A stretch of 5,839 nucleotides of DNA from DUAG01 sp046756865 (GTDB taxonomy: Bacteria; Nitrospirota; Nitrospiria; SBBL01; JAADHI01): positions 1 to 5,839 of the forward strand of contig JBHHXE010000120.1 in the NCBI GenBank assembly GCA_046756865.1. Direction: 5' to 3'. The stretch's first letter is position 1, and the number at the start of each line of letters is the position of its first letter. A program made the translations under genes and the position numbers. The notes below the pieces were generated by a model that made no database searches, was not told the DNA's origin, and saw only the letters and a list, made by a program, of their open reading frames with translations. Shown here in pieces: positions 5,355 to 5,839 of this stretch.

Positions 5355-5839
5355 CTAAGCGAGGCCCTGATTTAGAATCAGGGGTGGTTTATCGTTTTTT
5401 CTGCTTCGGTAAGCCTCAATAAGTCGATTTAAAATATAGACACAGAAAGCTGTCAGCAGCTTCCTCAGGTTAAAGCCGCATCCGGACAGAATCGCATTAA
5501 TCCGGTCCCCTTCTTTACCCTGTAGATGATTTCTCTCCAACCTGTTGTCCGATTTAAGGTGACCAAAGACCGGTTCAATCGCTGACCGCCGTCTGAGCCA
5601 TCGCCATTGCGATCGGGTCAGACGCTTCTTCCTCTTGTTCGTCAGGTGGAGTGTTGTCCCGGGGACTTCCTCTGCACCTCGGTATCCCTTGTCACTATAG
5701 ACATGTTCCGGCTTTTGACCCGTGATCCGTTCTGTCTGTTCCATTGCGTCTTTGAAAGTGTGTCCATCGTAAGGATTTCCATGCAAGGCATCGATGCCGA
5801 CAATCCAGTTGCCCTTCGATGTCGTCACCATCGAGACCT
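5355..5839 (-). CDS. IS5-family transposase, C-terminal part (5' end cut by window edge)
   Basis: This is a DDE transposase. The frame is open through the right edge, and the two codons preceding the ATG at 5831 also fit (V-S), so that ATG is internal. Numbered from it, G-N-P-Y-D-G-H-T (18-25) is a block shared by many IS5-family enzymes. V-Y-S-D-K-G-Y-R-G (44-52) holds the second catalytic aspartate D47, and R-R-S-A-I-E-P-V-F-G-H-L-K (81-93) holds the catalytic glutamate E86. The first aspartate would lie beyond the window. The C-terminus has the usual G-F-N-L-R-K-L-L. No frameshift is seen in the visible 160 codons, so this copy may be intact. It is transcribed towards the HAD pseudogene. 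Confidence 0.88.
   Translation of the reverse strand, partial: VSMVTTSKGNWIVGIDALHGNPYDGHTFKDAMEQTERITGQKPEHVYSDKGYRGAEEVPGTTLHLTNKRKKRLTRSQWRWLRRRSAIEPVFGHLKSDNRLERNHLQGKEGDRINAILSGCGFNLRKLLTAFCVYILNRLIEAYRSRKNDKPPLILNQGLA
5365..5383. repeat. Perfect hairpin at the 3' end of the transposase gene
   Basis: CCCTGATT (5365-5372) and AATCAGGG (5376-5383) form a perfect 8-base inverted repeat with a TAG loop, inside the last codons of the transposase. On the minus strand a TTTTT run appears only about 20 bases later, and on the plus strand a TTTTTT run about 13 bases later. It is therefore not a standard intrinsic terminator in either direction. Hairpins near IS ends often shield the transposase from outside transcription, which is a possible role here. 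Confidence 0.5.

Larger units (their letters stand above)
5330..5839 (-). mobile_element. IS5-family insertion sequence, one end and transposase C-terminus (partial)
   Basis: The element is defined by the transposase C-terminus, which reads leftwards and ends at 5355. It has about 25 noncoding bases left to its presumed end. The bases 5330-5347 (minus strand TTTTTCAGGGACGACTAC) are a plausible terminal repeat. CTAA at 5326-5329 fits the four-base YTAR targets used by part of the IS5 family. The other end lies outside the window, so neither the terminal repeat nor the target duplication can be confirmed. Confidence 0.6.

Noticed and set aside
5365..5395. Hairpin followed by T-runs as an intrinsic terminator
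   Set aside because: The T-runs are about 13 to 20 bases from the stem on either strand, too far for a standard terminator, and the hairpin is within the transposase coding end.

Overview
The window is a bacterial chromosome segment of roughly 50% GC. Gene density is high and strands are switched in blocks, with short or overlapping junctions. The gene set suggests a Gram-negative, probably anaerobic or microaerophilic lineage of the Nitrospirota or Desulfobacterota type. The clues are a split ATP synthase locus in which F0 genes stand apart from F1 genes, a TtuA-type tRNA thiolase, an FtnA-type ferritin and an ACT-domain protein. This placement is inference from gene content, not a measurement.

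Left block, minus strand (1-1911). Reading leftwards, a tandem ACT-domain protein is followed after 76 bases by a membrane ATP synthase operon. It holds an AtpQ/AtpZ-like small protein, an AtpR/AtpI-like three-helix protein, AtpB (F0 subunit a), and the first nine codons of AtpE (subunit c), cut by the window edge. The junctions are tight (a GTGA overlap, then a TGATG overlap). atpE instead sits behind a 63-base spacer with a small hairpin and a near-perfect Shine-Dalgarno site, which fits its high copy number in the c-ring. The Q-R-B-E order recalls N-ATPase operons, but the F1 genes that flank it in those operons are not next to it here.

Central block, plus strand (2080-4000). Three overlapping genes form what reads as a tRNA T-loop modification cassette. 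They are a ubiquitin-like sulfur carrier ending in Gly-Gly (TtuB/ThiS/MoaD type), a TtuA-type tRNA 2-thiouridine synthetase with its zinc fingers, PP-loop and three Fe-S cysteines, and a TrmI-type tRNA m1A58 methyltransferase. In Thermus these functions cooperate on positions 54 and 58 of the tRNA T loop. The leader before the first gene can fold into a hairpin that buries its Shine-Dalgarno sequence. This is the most interesting feature of the window.

Right block (4052-5839). A plus-strand ferritin with an intact ferroxidase site but unusual accessory residues is followed 5 bases later by a YihX-like HAD phosphatase. That reading frame is broken by a single in-frame TGA and then continues undisturbed to its natural end. 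A 130-base stretch with no recognised content leads to the end of an IS5-family insertion sequence, whose transposase C-terminus (minus strand) runs off the window.
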